DNA of 64,000 nt from Opimibacter sp041746735 (lineage in GTDB: Bacteria > Bacteroidota > Bacteroidia > Chitinophagales > Saprospiraceae): positions 62,001 through 126,000 of the forward strand of contig JBGTGP010000008.1 of the NCBI GenBank assembly GCA_041746735.1, in the 5' to 3' direction. Of this stretch, positions 43,735-51,219 are shown one piece after another; the first letter of the stretch is position 1, and each line of letters begins with the position of its first letter. A program made the translations under genes and the position numbers. The notes under the pieces were generated by a model, which ran no database searches, was not told the DNA's origin, and was given only the letters and a program-made list of their open reading frames with translations.

Positions 43735-45107
43735 TATTCTTGTTCTTTGACATAAAACCGAATAATTCCGGTACTGTAAAGTGTGCCAAGTCCATTGGCT
43801 GGGTCGCAGTAGTATACCAAATCCTCGCCGCATTCGATGTCTTTATGTTCTGTGATTATTTTGGTTGATCCTCCTACACCTATGTCCTCAAGTAGAGGAA
43901 CCTTAATTTTGCCTGAATAATTGACCGTGCTTTCAACCTTAGTGCCTCCTTTGGGGTGGTTGTAATGCCAGACGTATTTTGTTGGGTCTGAGTGTTCATC
44001 CAGCTCCCATTTAAAAAATAAAAGTGGGGTAGATGGTGTATGCCAATTGCCTTTCCAACCTTTAAGATTCTTCCTGGGGGCTCTGTCAAATTTTGTCAAT
44101 GATAATATAGGGGTTGGAATGGCTGTCGTGTTAGAGGCTAATATAGCATCTATTTGGAATCGACAAAAATCACGAGTCCAAGAACATGTTCTATCCAGAT
44201 CAGATTGGTGGATAAAGTTATACTTTACAATTTGATCTCTGTTGCTTCTGCAATCCCGATCACATTCTTCCTGGCAGTTTTCAATTCCATCACCAGGGTC
44301 AGTATTGCAAAGTATGGACCCATATAAGTCACATTCATCACACCACATTTCCAAAATGGTTGTGGGATCGTAGAGCAGGATATCCATACCGCCTATGGTG
44401 ATGACAACAGGGGCATTGGTGATCAACGCTGTAAGAAGATCCTGACACAGAGAATTCCTTGGAAGGCCTACACGTTCTTCCAATTGATAGTCAGGGTAGT
44501 CATACATATTAAACGAATCCGTATCAAATGCGATCAGGACTCCATTAGGCCCAACACACAGATATTGTTCCTCCGGTTCATCCTCAGCATCAATATTGTA
44601 ATGAACGAGTGTTGGGTTGAGCAACGTATAATCATATGTATATACTTTAATGGAATCAATAGCCGTATGATCTTCCGGGATTTCAAATACGCCTGTTACG
44701 ATTGAAGTATTATAATCACCTATATCCAGGTTTTCGTTTCCGGTATATAGATATATAGAAAGCGTTGGGTATAATTCGAAGACTTCGGAGTAGAAGAATC
44801 CTGTGCCAAATCGCTGATCAGACTGATCCCGCGCAGCAAATAACATATCCGCCAAAGTTGTGCTTCCAGTTACAATGGTATTAAAATGCATCGCATAGAC
44901 GAGGCAATTGTCATTCCAGGGATTTTGAGAAGATTCACTTTTTAAAAAGGTGCGAAGGGTAGAATTTGACTGTGCTTTTGCTAATGCCTTTGCAAAATAG
45001 TCCAATGCATCATCTGAACTCCTCGGGACTATTTGCTGGTTAGTTTTTGAAGGTATTTCAGGTACGAGAATGGGTTCTGAGCAAGAACTGATACATGCCA
45101 ACAGCAT
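43734..45107 (-). CDS. Cys-rich lipoprotein of unknown family, probably phase-variable
   Basis: The 457-residue frame from ATG 45107 begins MLLACISSCSEP, too short for a lipoprotein signal. Just upstream, the same frame stays open and encodes the hydrophobic run LLANFLIIM, which would complete the signal with an LLAC lipobox, but that stretch has no in-frame start codon. A tandem 8-bp repeat separates it from the first ATG after the promoter (45175), which is out of frame here. The mature protein has an unusual cluster of eight Cys within about 60 residues (256, 259, 267, 278, 282, 286, 308, 315), suggesting disulfides or metal binding. No domain is recognised. AT-rich compared with its housekeeping neighbours. 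Confidence 0.6.
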   Translation of the reverse strand: MLLACISSCSEPILVPEIPSKTNQQIVPRSSDDALDYFAKALAKAQSNSTLRTFLKSESSQNPWNDNCLVYAMHFNTIVTGSTTLADMLFAARDQSDQRFGTGFFYSEVFELYPTLSIYLYTGNENLDIGDYNTSIVTGVFEIPEDHTAIDSIKVYTYDYTLLNPTLVHYNIDAEDEPEEQYLCVGPNGVLIAFDTDSFNMYDYPDYQLEERVGLPRNSLCQDLLTALITNAPVVITIGGMDILLYDPTTILEMWCDECDLYGSILCNTDPGDGIENCQEECDRDCRSNRDQIVKYNFIHQSDLDRTCSWTRDFCRFQIDAILASNTTAIPTPILSLTKFDRAPRKNLKGWKGNWHTPSTPLLFFKWELDEHSDPTKYVWHYNHPKGGTKVESTVNYSGKIKVPLLEDIGVGGSTKIITEHKDIECGEDLVYYCDPANGLGTLYSTGIIRFYVKEQE

Positions 45108-45127
45108 AATAATCAGAAAATTAGCCA

Positions 45128-45172
45128 GAAGTTGCGAAGTTGCGAAGTTGCGAAGTTGGGAAGTTGGGAAGT
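45128..45172 (-). repeat. 8-bp tandem repeat at the lipoprotein start
   Basis: Five and a half copies of an 8-base unit: three of GAAGTTGC (45128-45151), two of GAAGTTGG (45152-45167) and a partial GAAGT (45168-45172), written on the plus strand. Because 8 is not a multiple of 3, each gain or loss shifts the frame between the upstream ATG (45175) and the lipoprotein. Confidence 0.95.
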
Positions 45173-45213
45173 CATAACTGGGGATTTAGGTTTTTTAAAA
45201 GAAAGTATCCTGA

Positions 45214-45245
45214 CAAATATAAATGGGATTTACTGAAAATGCAAT
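45214..45245 (-). promoter_or_regulatory. Promoter of the lipoprotein/barrel operon
   Basis: On the minus strand TATATTTG (45214-45221) matches the phylum -7 consensus TAnnTTTG, and ATTG (45242-45245) supplies a -33 TTG with 20 bases between them. It is the best two-part promoter seen in the window and places the transcription start about 30 bases before the ATG at 45175. Confidence 0.65.
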
Positions 45246-45310
45246 AGTCTTGAAAACTTTAACAGTTAAAAGAAAAAAATGTGTAGCCAAAGTTTATGAT
45301 GCCTGCACAA

Positions 45311-46081
45311 CTATTCTTCTTCAGCCAATGGTGTAGAGATCTCCACATGTGGCTCGATCCAGAAATTATTGATCCCCTCGCCTGAGAGAATCCGGACTAC
45401 CTGATTGTTGATCATTTCGAGAAGGGCCAAAAAGGTAATAATGGCATGTATGCGGTTTTCGGCTGAGGTAAAAATGTCGGCAAAATCCAGCCGCGGTTTA
45501 AACACCAGTTTACTGATGATCTGTTGTTGTTCCTCCTGGATCGTATAGGTGTACTTGACAATGGTATGTACGGGATTGCGCTGAGCTTCTTCAAAGCGCT
45601 CCATCACCCGCTTGAAGGCTTGCATCAGTTTATACAAGGTCAGGCTTTCCAGTTCGGCGTCGGCGAGGGCTTCTTCGGCCAGTGACTGGAGTTCCACCTT
45701 GACATTGCCTCTCGGGAAAGACATAGACCTGGCTTCTTCTTTTCGGCGGAGTTCTTGTGTTACCTCTTTATAGGATTTGTATTCGAGCAGGCGCTGGATG
45801 AGTTCTTCGCGGGGATCGATTTCATTGCCCTTTTCATCCACTTCTTTGCGGGGGATGAGCATTTTGGCTTTGATCCGCATCAGGGTGGCGGCGACGAGGA
45901 TAAATTCAGAGGCCAGGTCGATGTTGAGATTTTCCATTGTCTGGACATACCCCAGAAAGTCATCGGTAATACGGGCGATGGGGATATCATAGATATCGAG
46001 TTCGTCGCGTTCAATAAAGAAGAGCAGCAGGTCAAAAGGCCCTTCAAAAGCATCGATCCGTATGGTATAAGTCGATTCCAC
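45311..46081 (-). CDS. scpA: Segregation and condensation protein A
   Basis: ScpA is the kleisin that closes the SMC condensin ring with ScpB. The 256-residue protein starts YTIRIDAFEGPFDLLLFFIERDELDIYDIPIARITDDFLGYV, the family's N-terminal signature, continues with EFILVAATLMRIKAKMLIP, and has a C-terminal winged-helix segment (IITFLALLEMINNQVVRI). scpB is not in the window. The starting region lies back-to-back with the RsmI-like gene, with the -7 box of scpA between. Confidence 0.94.
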   Translation of the reverse strand: MESTYTIRIDAFEGPFDLLLFFIERDELDIYDIPIARITDDFLGYVQTMENLNIDLASEFILVAATLMRIKAKMLIPRKEVDEKGNEIDPREELIQRLLEYKSYKEVTQELRRKEEARSMSFPRGNVKVELQSLAEEALADAELESLTLYKLMQAFKRVMERFEEAQRNPVHTIVKYTYTIQEEQQQIISKLVFKPRLDFADIFTSAENRIHAIITFLALLEMINNQVVRILSGEGINNFWIEPHVEISTPLAEEE

Positions 46082-46099
46082 CCGTTACTTTTAGCGCGG

Positions 46100-46107
46100 C
46101 AAAGATA
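46100..46107 (-). promoter_or_regulatory. Bacteroidota -7 box for scpA
   Basis: CAAAGATA on the plus strand reads TATCTTTG on the minus strand, 19 bases before the scpA start and overlapping the leader of the divergent methyltransferase gene. Confidence 0.6.
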
Positions 46108-46112
46108 TCATT

Positions 46113-46826
46113 ATGGTCAGACACAAGGGCAGGCTCTTTCTTCTCCCAGCTCCTATATCGGAGACGGGTTTGGAAAGCATATCCCCCGAAGCCATTCGGG
46201 TACTGCATCGTCTGGATCATTTTATCGTGGAGCGGGCGAGAACTACCCGACGATATATCAATTCGACGCAGCCGGACAGGAAAGTGGAGTTGTTGAGTTT
46301 TGAGGAGATGCCGGAGGATATGTCAGATGTGAAGCGATTGCAGGAGCAGATGCAACCGTTGCTGGATGGCAGGGATATGGGGCTACTGTCAGAGGCCGGG
46401 CTGCCGGCTATTGCAGATCCGGGTAACCGGTATGTGGCTTTGGCACATCAATTGGGAATTCGGGTGGTGCCGGTTTCCGGTCCGTCCAGTCTGATGATGG
46501 CGCTGATGGCCTCGGGTCTGGAAGGGCAACGATTTGCGTTTCATGGCTATCTCAGCGCCAAGAAGGAGGATCTTTCAGGTCAATTGCGGGATATTGAGCG
46601 CCGGGCTGACCGGGATGATGCGACACAAATCTGGATAGAAACGCCATATCGGAATCGCCAGATACTGGAAGCCGCCAATCAATATCTGAATGTGAAGCGC
46701 AAGTTTTGTATCGCTGCCGGACTTGGTAGTGAAAGCGGGTTTGTCCTGACACGGCAGGTTGATGCCTGGCGTAGGAGCGGGTGGCCTGAGATCCATAAGA
46801 TCCCGGCTGTATTTTTGATCCGGTGA
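46113..46826 (+). CDS. RsmI-like SAM-dependent methyltransferase
   Basis: This 237-residue protein of the tetrapyrrole-methylase fold resembles RsmI, which 2'-O-methylates C1402 of 16S rRNA. It shows LFLLPAPISETGLESISPEAIRVL (RsmI has LYLVATPIGN), a Glu/Arg pair in VERARTTRRY, MGLLSEAGLPAIADPG (close to the RsmI SDAGTPAISDPG loop), and VPVSGPSSLMMALMASGL. It lacks the C-terminal extension of RsmI (about 280 residues) and its substrate motifs are changed, so it is the shorter paralogue common in Bacteroidota; its target is uncertain. Confidence 0.82.
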   Translation: MVRHKGRLFLLPAPISETGLESISPEAIRVLHRLDHFIVERARTTRRYINSTQPDRKVELLSFEEMPEDMSDVKRLQEQMQPLLDGRDMGLLSEAGLPAIADPGNRYVALAHQLGIRVVPVSGPSSLMMALMASGLEGQRFAFHGYLSAKKEDLSGQLRDIERRADRDDATQIWIETPYRNRQILEAANQYLNVKRKFCIAAGLGSESGFVLTRQVDAWRRSGWPEIHKIPAVFLIR

Positions 46827-46951
46827 TGAAGAAGGTCATGAGACTCATACGAAAAGGTAAGAGGGGATATTCCTGGTGAAATAAGCTTCACGCCGCTATC
46901 GGAACTAACGGGAAATTGTCATGTTTTAATTTCAAACTAAGGTGAATCGAT

Positions 46952-47965
46952 ATGAGTACGTTAATGGGTGAGGATATAGATGAAATGGATCTGGAGGTAA
47001 AGGGCTATCTGGATATAGAGGTGGATCCGGGATTGGATCTCGTAGCTGAAATTCAGCGGCTCAAACGAGAAAAAAATGCAGTGATTCTGGCCCATTATTA
47101 TCAGGATTCAGAAATTCAGGATGTGGCGGATTATATCGGAGACAGTTTGGGGTTGTCTCAGCAAGCTGCTGCTACGAAAGCGGATATCATCGTATTTGCA
47201 GGTGTGCATTTTATGGCGGAAACAGCCAAAATCCTTTCACCGCATAAAAAGGTGTTGCTGCCTGATCTCAAAGCCGGGTGTTCGCTGGCGGATTCTTGTC
47301 CGGCACCTTTGTTTAAGAAATTTAAGGACATGCATCCGGGCGCGGTGGTGGTGTCCTATATCAACTGCACAGCGGAACTTAAAACCCTTACGGATATCTG
47401 TTGTACGTCGACCAATGCGGTGCATGTGATCAACAGTATCCCTCGGGATCAGGAGATCATCTTTGCACCCGATCGTAATCTGGGTGCGTATCTCGAGAAG
47501 AAGACAGGCCGGAAGCTGATCCTCTGGAATGGTACGTGCATGGTGCATGAGATCTTTTCACATGAGAAGATATCGCGGCTTCAGGTGCAGTATCCACAAG
47601 CCAAGCTTATCGCGCATCCTGAATGCGAATCCCATATTCTGGATATGGCCGATTTTATAGGTTCGACCAGTGGACTGTTGAAATTTACGAAAACGGATCC
47701 TGCCAAACAGTTTATTGTAGTCACCGAACCGGGGATCATCCATCAGATGCAACTGGCCAGCCCGGACAAGGAATTTTTTCCGGCTCCTCCGAATAATACC
47801 TGTGCCTGTAATGAATGTCCGCACATGAAGCGCAATACGATGGAAAAATTGTATTTGTGTATGAAGTATGAGCGTCCTGAGATACTGTTGTCGGAAGACG
47901 TGATCAGGGATGGTCGGGCGAGTATTGACCGAATGCTGGAGATATCGAGGGCGGCGGGGCTGTGA
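46952..47965 (+). CDS. nadA: Quinolinate synthase
   Basis: NadA condenses iminoaspartate with dihydroxyacetone phosphate to quinolinate in NAD synthesis, using an oxygen-sensitive [4Fe-4S] cluster. The 337-residue protein carries the three ligands: Cys110 (DLKAGCSLADSC), Cys196 (WNGTCMVHE) and Cys289 (NNTCACNECPHM). Also visible are AHYYQDSEIQDVADYIGDS and AHPECESHIL. nadB and nadC are not in the window. Confidence 0.95.
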   Translation: MSTLMGEDIDEMDLEVKGYLDIEVDPGLDLVAEIQRLKREKNAVILAHYYQDSEIQDVADYIGDSLGLSQQAAATKADIIVFAGVHFMAETAKILSPHKKVLLPDLKAGCSLADSCPAPLFKKFKDMHPGAVVVSYINCTAELKTLTDICCTSTNAVHVINSIPRDQEIIFAPDRNLGAYLEKKTGRKLILWNGTCMVHEIFSHEKISRLQVQYPQAKLIAHPECESHILDMADFIGSTSGLLKFTKTDPAKQFIVVTEPGIIHQMQLASPDKEFFPAPPNNTCACNECPHMKRNTMEKLYLCMKYERPEILLSEDVIRDGRASIDRMLEISRAAGL

Positions 47966-48055
47966 GGTTAAGATGGGTTTATGAGGTTTATAGAGTTTAT
48001 AGGGTTAGAGGGTTAAGAATTAGAAGGTTAGATGGTGGGGGTTTAGATGGAAGGG
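47966..48055 (+). repeat. Low-complexity G/T/A-rich tract after nadA
   Basis: Between nadA and the DUF6089 gene lies a tract of short broken repeats of GGTTTATAGAGTTTATAGGGTTAGAGGG type. In reverse complement it uses the same CTAAACTCC vocabulary as the tract at 296-480. The remaining bases to 48214 hold no gene. Confidence 0.7.
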
Positions 48056-48190
48056 GACTTGTTTTATATTATGGATTAATATTATTTTTAATCGGCTGAA
48101 TTTTAGGTATATATAGTGCTTTTGGCATAAATATTGTGGGTATTTACGGTGCGGGAGCATACCAAAACGCGGTTTCATGGCGTTTCAACA

Positions 48191-48198
48191 TATCTTCG
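48191..48198 (+). promoter_or_regulatory. Weak -7 box for the DUF6089 gene
   Basis: TATCTTCG differs from TAnnTTTG at one position and lies 17 bases before the chosen start. Confidence 0.3.
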
Positions 48199-48214
48199 CC
48201 CGCCAAATCAAGAC

Positions 48215-49036
48215 ATGAGCAGATATTTTTTACTTATTGCCTGTATTCTTTTCAGCGTTAGTGCCCGGGGTCAGAAAGGATATGAGATCGGTGGATTTTT
48301 GGGTGTTGCCAATTACATTGGTGATATCAACCCGGACTATTCCCTCAAGACCCCTGGTCCGTCCATCGGGGTTGTAGGGCGGTACAATTTTAATACTCGT
48401 ACATCATTACGTTTTGATATGGCTGCCGGACGTTTGGCAGGTAAGGATGCCTTGTCGGAGAATCCGTTTCAGCAGGCCCGTAACCTGAGTTTTCGTACAG
48501 ACTATCTGGATGGGGCTATCAATCTGGAGTTTAATTTTTTCAGTTTGGTTCATGGCAGCAGGGATAAGTATTTCACGCCGTATGTGTTTGGTGGTTTAGC
48601 TTTTGCCTATTACAATCCCAAAGCAAAACTGGATGATCAGTGGCACGCCCTTCGACCATTAGGCACAGAGGGTCAATCTGGCAACGATGCCTACTCCCGT
48701 GTGGCGGGAGGTTTGGGGTACGGATTGGGTGTCAAATTGGATTTCAACTATGAATGGAGTCTCAATGTGGAGTTGTGTGCCCGTCAGTTGGGCACCGATT
48801 ATCTGGACGATGTGAGTACGGTGTATCCGGAAAAAACCGAATTACTGGTCCGGCGTGGTGAGCTCGCGGTCCGTTTGTCAGACCGGTCGGGTGAGTTGGG
48901 TGGTGAACCGATAGGTGCACCCGGCAGGCAGCGTGGTGTTAGTGGTGACAATGATGCCTACTATACTTTTCGGGTAGGGCTGGTCTATTACATAGGCTTG
49001 CTGCAATGTCCTTCGATCAGCAGGCCGCGTCCGTAG
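48215..49036 (+). CDS. DUF6089 family outer-membrane protein
   Basis: This 273-residue protein begins MSRYFLLIACILFSVSARGQ, a signal peptide ending at GQ. It continues with the GxxxGxxNYIGDINPDYSLKTPGPSIGVVGRYNFNTRTSLR pattern, then barrel strands (GAINLEFNFFSL, YVFGGLAFAYYNPKA), and ends with YTFRVGLVYYIGLLQCP. This is DUF6089, a beta-barrel of the outer membrane common in Bacteroidota, often near undecaprenyl or BAM genes; function unknown. A frame starting at 48134 adds 27 residues without signal character and is rejected. Confidence 0.78.
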   Translation: MSRYFLLIACILFSVSARGQKGYEIGGFLGVANYIGDINPDYSLKTPGPSIGVVGRYNFNTRTSLRFDMAAGRLAGKDALSENPFQQARNLSFRTDYLDGAINLEFNFFSLVHGSRDKYFTPYVFGGLAFAYYNPKAKLDDQWHALRPLGTEGQSGNDAYSRVAGGLGYGLGVKLDFNYEWSLNVELCARQLGTDYLDDVSTVYPEKTELLVRRGELAVRLSDRSGELGGEPIGAPGRQRGVSGDNDAYYTFRVGLVYYIGLLQCPSISRPRP

Positions 49037-49278
49037 GTAGTATCTCAGTTTGAAAACTCTTTTTTTGAAAATAAATTGAAATTTATAACAAATTGATTTT
49101 AAGCCCGTCTATACTTGTATCAATTAAAGTAAAGCTTTATCATATAAAACGTATTACGGTGAAAATGTGATCATATTAAACATATATCCAATGTGACGCT
49201 ATATATAACTATCAGGTTATGAAGAAGTTAAATCACGAAAAATTTGAACCGAAGTATATGTGGTATGGTTTTAGATTA

Positions 49279-49286
49279 TATATTTA
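49279..49286 (+). promoter_or_regulatory. Possible -7 box for the toxin-antitoxin pair
   Basis: TATATTTA, one base off TAnnTTTG, lies 19 bases before the first gene. No -33 partner at the right distance was found. Confidence 0.3.
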
Positions 49287-49304
49287 CCACAACAACAACA
49301 AAAA

Positions 49305-49532
49305 ATGGGAAAGACATTAAGTAAAAAACTTGCTGGAACAGCCGTATCCCGGCCCAACGGGAAGCCCACCAGTAAAGCACAATCTTCATATACTACAAGA
49401 GCAGCTTCAGCCTCTAACCATGAGGTTTCAAGTCAAGTAAATAAAATTATGTCAGCACTTAATGAAGCCAACCAAATCAGCTCAGGCAGGAAAAAAGGTA
49501 AATCCTTCGACGACTTCCTCAAAGAAATTTAA
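49305..49532 (+). CDS. Putative antitoxin (small basic protein)
   Basis: This 75-residue basic protein is rich in S, K and T (MGKTLSKKLAGTAVSRPNGK) with a helical middle (SSQVNKIMSALNEANQ) and the tail KKGKSFDDFLKEI. Its C-terminus resembles the last residues of small type II antitoxins that wrap around RelE toxins. It overlaps the RelE-like gene by 71 bases in another frame. No DNA-binding motif is obvious. The 268-base space before it is AT-rich and holds no gene. Confidence 0.45.
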   Translation: MGKTLSKKLAGTAVSRPNGKPTSKAQSSYTTRAASASNHEVSSQVNKIMSALNEANQISSGRKKGKSFDDFLKEI

Positions 49533-49860
49533 AGTATTTCCGACCCAAAATTTTATTGACGAGGCTGTAGAAATCAGCAAGAAATACCACAACATAAAGA
49601 AAGATTTCACGGAACTCCGAAAAGAGTTACAGAAAGACCCAAGAAAAGGTGATGATCTTGGGGCTGGTATGTATAAAGTCCGCATGGCCATAACCGAAAA
49701 GGGAGATGGGAAAAGTGGAGGAGCCAGGGTAATTGTTTTCGTTAAGGTTGAAGAACAGGAGGTTTATGTTTTATCAGTATTTCTCAAATCACAATATGAA
49801 ACGGCAATAACCTCCGCCCTAAAAGATCGCATAAAAAATCTGATGCTTGACCGACCTTAA
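49462..49860 (+). CDS. RelE/ParE-like toxin
   Basis: This 132-residue protein has the RelE-type pattern: FKVFPTQNFIDEAVEISKKYHNIKKDFTELRKELQKDP (about 23-60), LGAGMYKVRMAITEKGDGKSGGARVIVFVKV (about 66-96), then VYVLSVFLKSQYETAI and a C-terminal helix. GKSGGARVI is the typical wording of RelE-like toxins of Bacteroidota and cyanobacteria. RelE toxins cleave mRNA on the ribosome. The N-terminal 20 residues before FKVF are low-complexity and may reflect the large overlap with the upstream gene. A partner antitoxin is required; the neighbour at 49305 is the obvious candidate. Confidence 0.7.
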   Translation: MKPTKSAQAGKKVNPSTTSSKKFKVFPTQNFIDEAVEISKKYHNIKKDFTELRKELQKDPRKGDDLGAGMYKVRMAITEKGDGKSGGARVIVFVKVEEQEVYVLSVFLKSQYETAITSALKDRIKNLMLDRP

Positions 49861-49998
49861 GGGTAACGCCTGCAATGGAAGCAAGGCTAACTAACAAATT
49901 ATGGGAAGTTTCTGACCTCGTGCAACTAATTGATACTCAAAATTCAAACTGAGACACTACCCGTTCGTAGCAGACATGGGAGGTGCTTATCTGATCCG

Positions 49999-50006
49999 TA
50001 TCTTTG
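49999..50006 (+). promoter_or_regulatory. Bacteroidota -7 box for yjbQ
   Basis: TATCTTTG matches TAnnTTTG and ends 7 bases before the chosen ATG at 50013, so any leader would be very short. Confidence 0.5.
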
Positions 50007-50012
50007 TTTTTG

Positions 50013-50423
50013 ATGGTACAGCATTATGCGCTTACGGTGGGACCGTTTAGCCGTGGATTTCATGTGATAACAGATAACATTATTGGTGCTGTTGCGGAAT
50101 GGCCGGAAACGGGTATGTTGCAGGTTTTTATCCGCCATACTTCTGCAGGATTGAGTATCAATGAAAGTGCAGATCCCTCTGTCCTGCATGATTATCCCCT
50201 TTACTTTGACCGTCTGGCCCCCGAGCATTTGCCGGGGATTCTTCACGAAATGGAAGGACCGGATGATATGCCGGCGCATATCAAGAGCACTCTTACCGGT
50301 TCATCCGTCAGTGTACCGATTCTTCATCATAGCCCGGCTCTGGGCACTTGGCAGGGGATATATCTCTGTGAGTTCAGACAACAGGCGAGGGCACGACAAC
50401 TCATCATCAGTATTCTGAGTTAA
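50013..50423 (+). CDS. YjbQ (UPF0047) family protein
   Basis: The 136-residue protein starts at ATG 50013 (MVQHYALT); a TTG three codons earlier lies in the promoter box and is rejected. It has the UPF0047 signature: GFHVITDNI, GMLQVFIRHTSAGLSINESADPSVLHD, then TSSVSVPI-type wording (GSSVSVPILHHSPALGTWQGIYLCEFR). Some members have weak thiamine-phosphate synthase activity, but the main role is not settled. It ends where the LysE gene starts (ATG follows the stop directly), so the two are likely co-transcribed. Confidence 0.88.
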   Translation: MVQHYALTVGPFSRGFHVITDNIIGAVAEWPETGMLQVFIRHTSAGLSINESADPSVLHDYPLYFDRLAPEHLPGILHEMEGPDDMPAHIKSTLTGSSVSVPILHHSPALGTWQGIYLCEFRQQARARQLIISILS

Positions 50424-51056
50424 ATGGGGCATTTGCTTTCTTTGGTCTTATTGGGAGAAGGTTTGATCACCGGGATCATGTTGACCCTGATGTTGGGGCC
50501 GGTGACGATGATCATACTTCGAAATAGTTTGCATTTCAATCGTATGGCGGGTTTATTGGCCGCTGCAGGCACCTGGGTAAGTGATTTTGTATATATCGGG
50601 ATGACCTTTTGGATGACGTCTGCTTTAGCGACCTGGACTTCCCGACCAGACATTCGCATTGGGTTATTTTTGGCCGGTGGTGTCGGACTGCTGCTTATGG
50701 GTATAGCGATGTTATACAAGCGTCGTTCGCAGAAGGACATAAAGGATGAAGCACCTTCAGCGGGATACTTTACAGCCTTTGCTGCTGGCTTTATGGTCAA
50801 TACGCTCAGCCCGTTTACGTTATTTTTTTGGTTGGGCGCAGCTGTGTTTCTGCGAATGCAACAGGAGTCGCCGGTTTGGTATTATGCTGGTGTCATGCTG
50901 GCTCTATTTGCCGGAGATTTTACAAAGGCCTGGCTAGCACCGAAGCTTACCCTTTGGTTGAAGGAACAACATGTTCAGTGGGTACAGGTTGCGGCGGGCG
51001 GGTTGATAGCGGCGACGGGACTGTATTTGGTGTATTTGGGGGTGATAGAGGGGTGA
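50424..51056 (+). CDS. LysE-type exporter
   Basis: This 210-residue membrane protein has six hydrophobic segments in the LysE/RhtB pattern: LLSLVLLGEGLITGIMLTLMLGPVTMIILRNSL (with the conserved GP near 25), then segments near 45-60, 70-92, 110-133, 140-160 and 180-207. LysE-type proteins export amino acids or related small molecules; the substrate cannot be told from sequence. Confidence 0.8.
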   Translation: MGHLLSLVLLGEGLITGIMLTLMLGPVTMIILRNSLHFNRMAGLLAAAGTWVSDFVYIGMTFWMTSALATWTSRPDIRIGLFLAGGVGLLLMGIAMLYKRRSQKDIKDEAPSAGYFTAFAAGFMVNTLSPFTLFFWLGAAVFLRMQQESPVWYYAGVMLALFAGDFTKAWLAPKLTLWLKEQHVQWVQVAAGGLIAATGLYLVYLGVIEG

Positions 51057-51219
51057 TCAAGGGGGATAAGAATGAGGAGGAGGAATCAGGGATAAGTATC
51101 AAGAGCAGGGAAGAAAAACAGAATCTACATAAATTCTAAATATACGTTATTATTAAATATATGAATAATATATAAAATATTGTAAATGTGATTTTTAAGT
51201 AAAATTTGATATTTTCACA

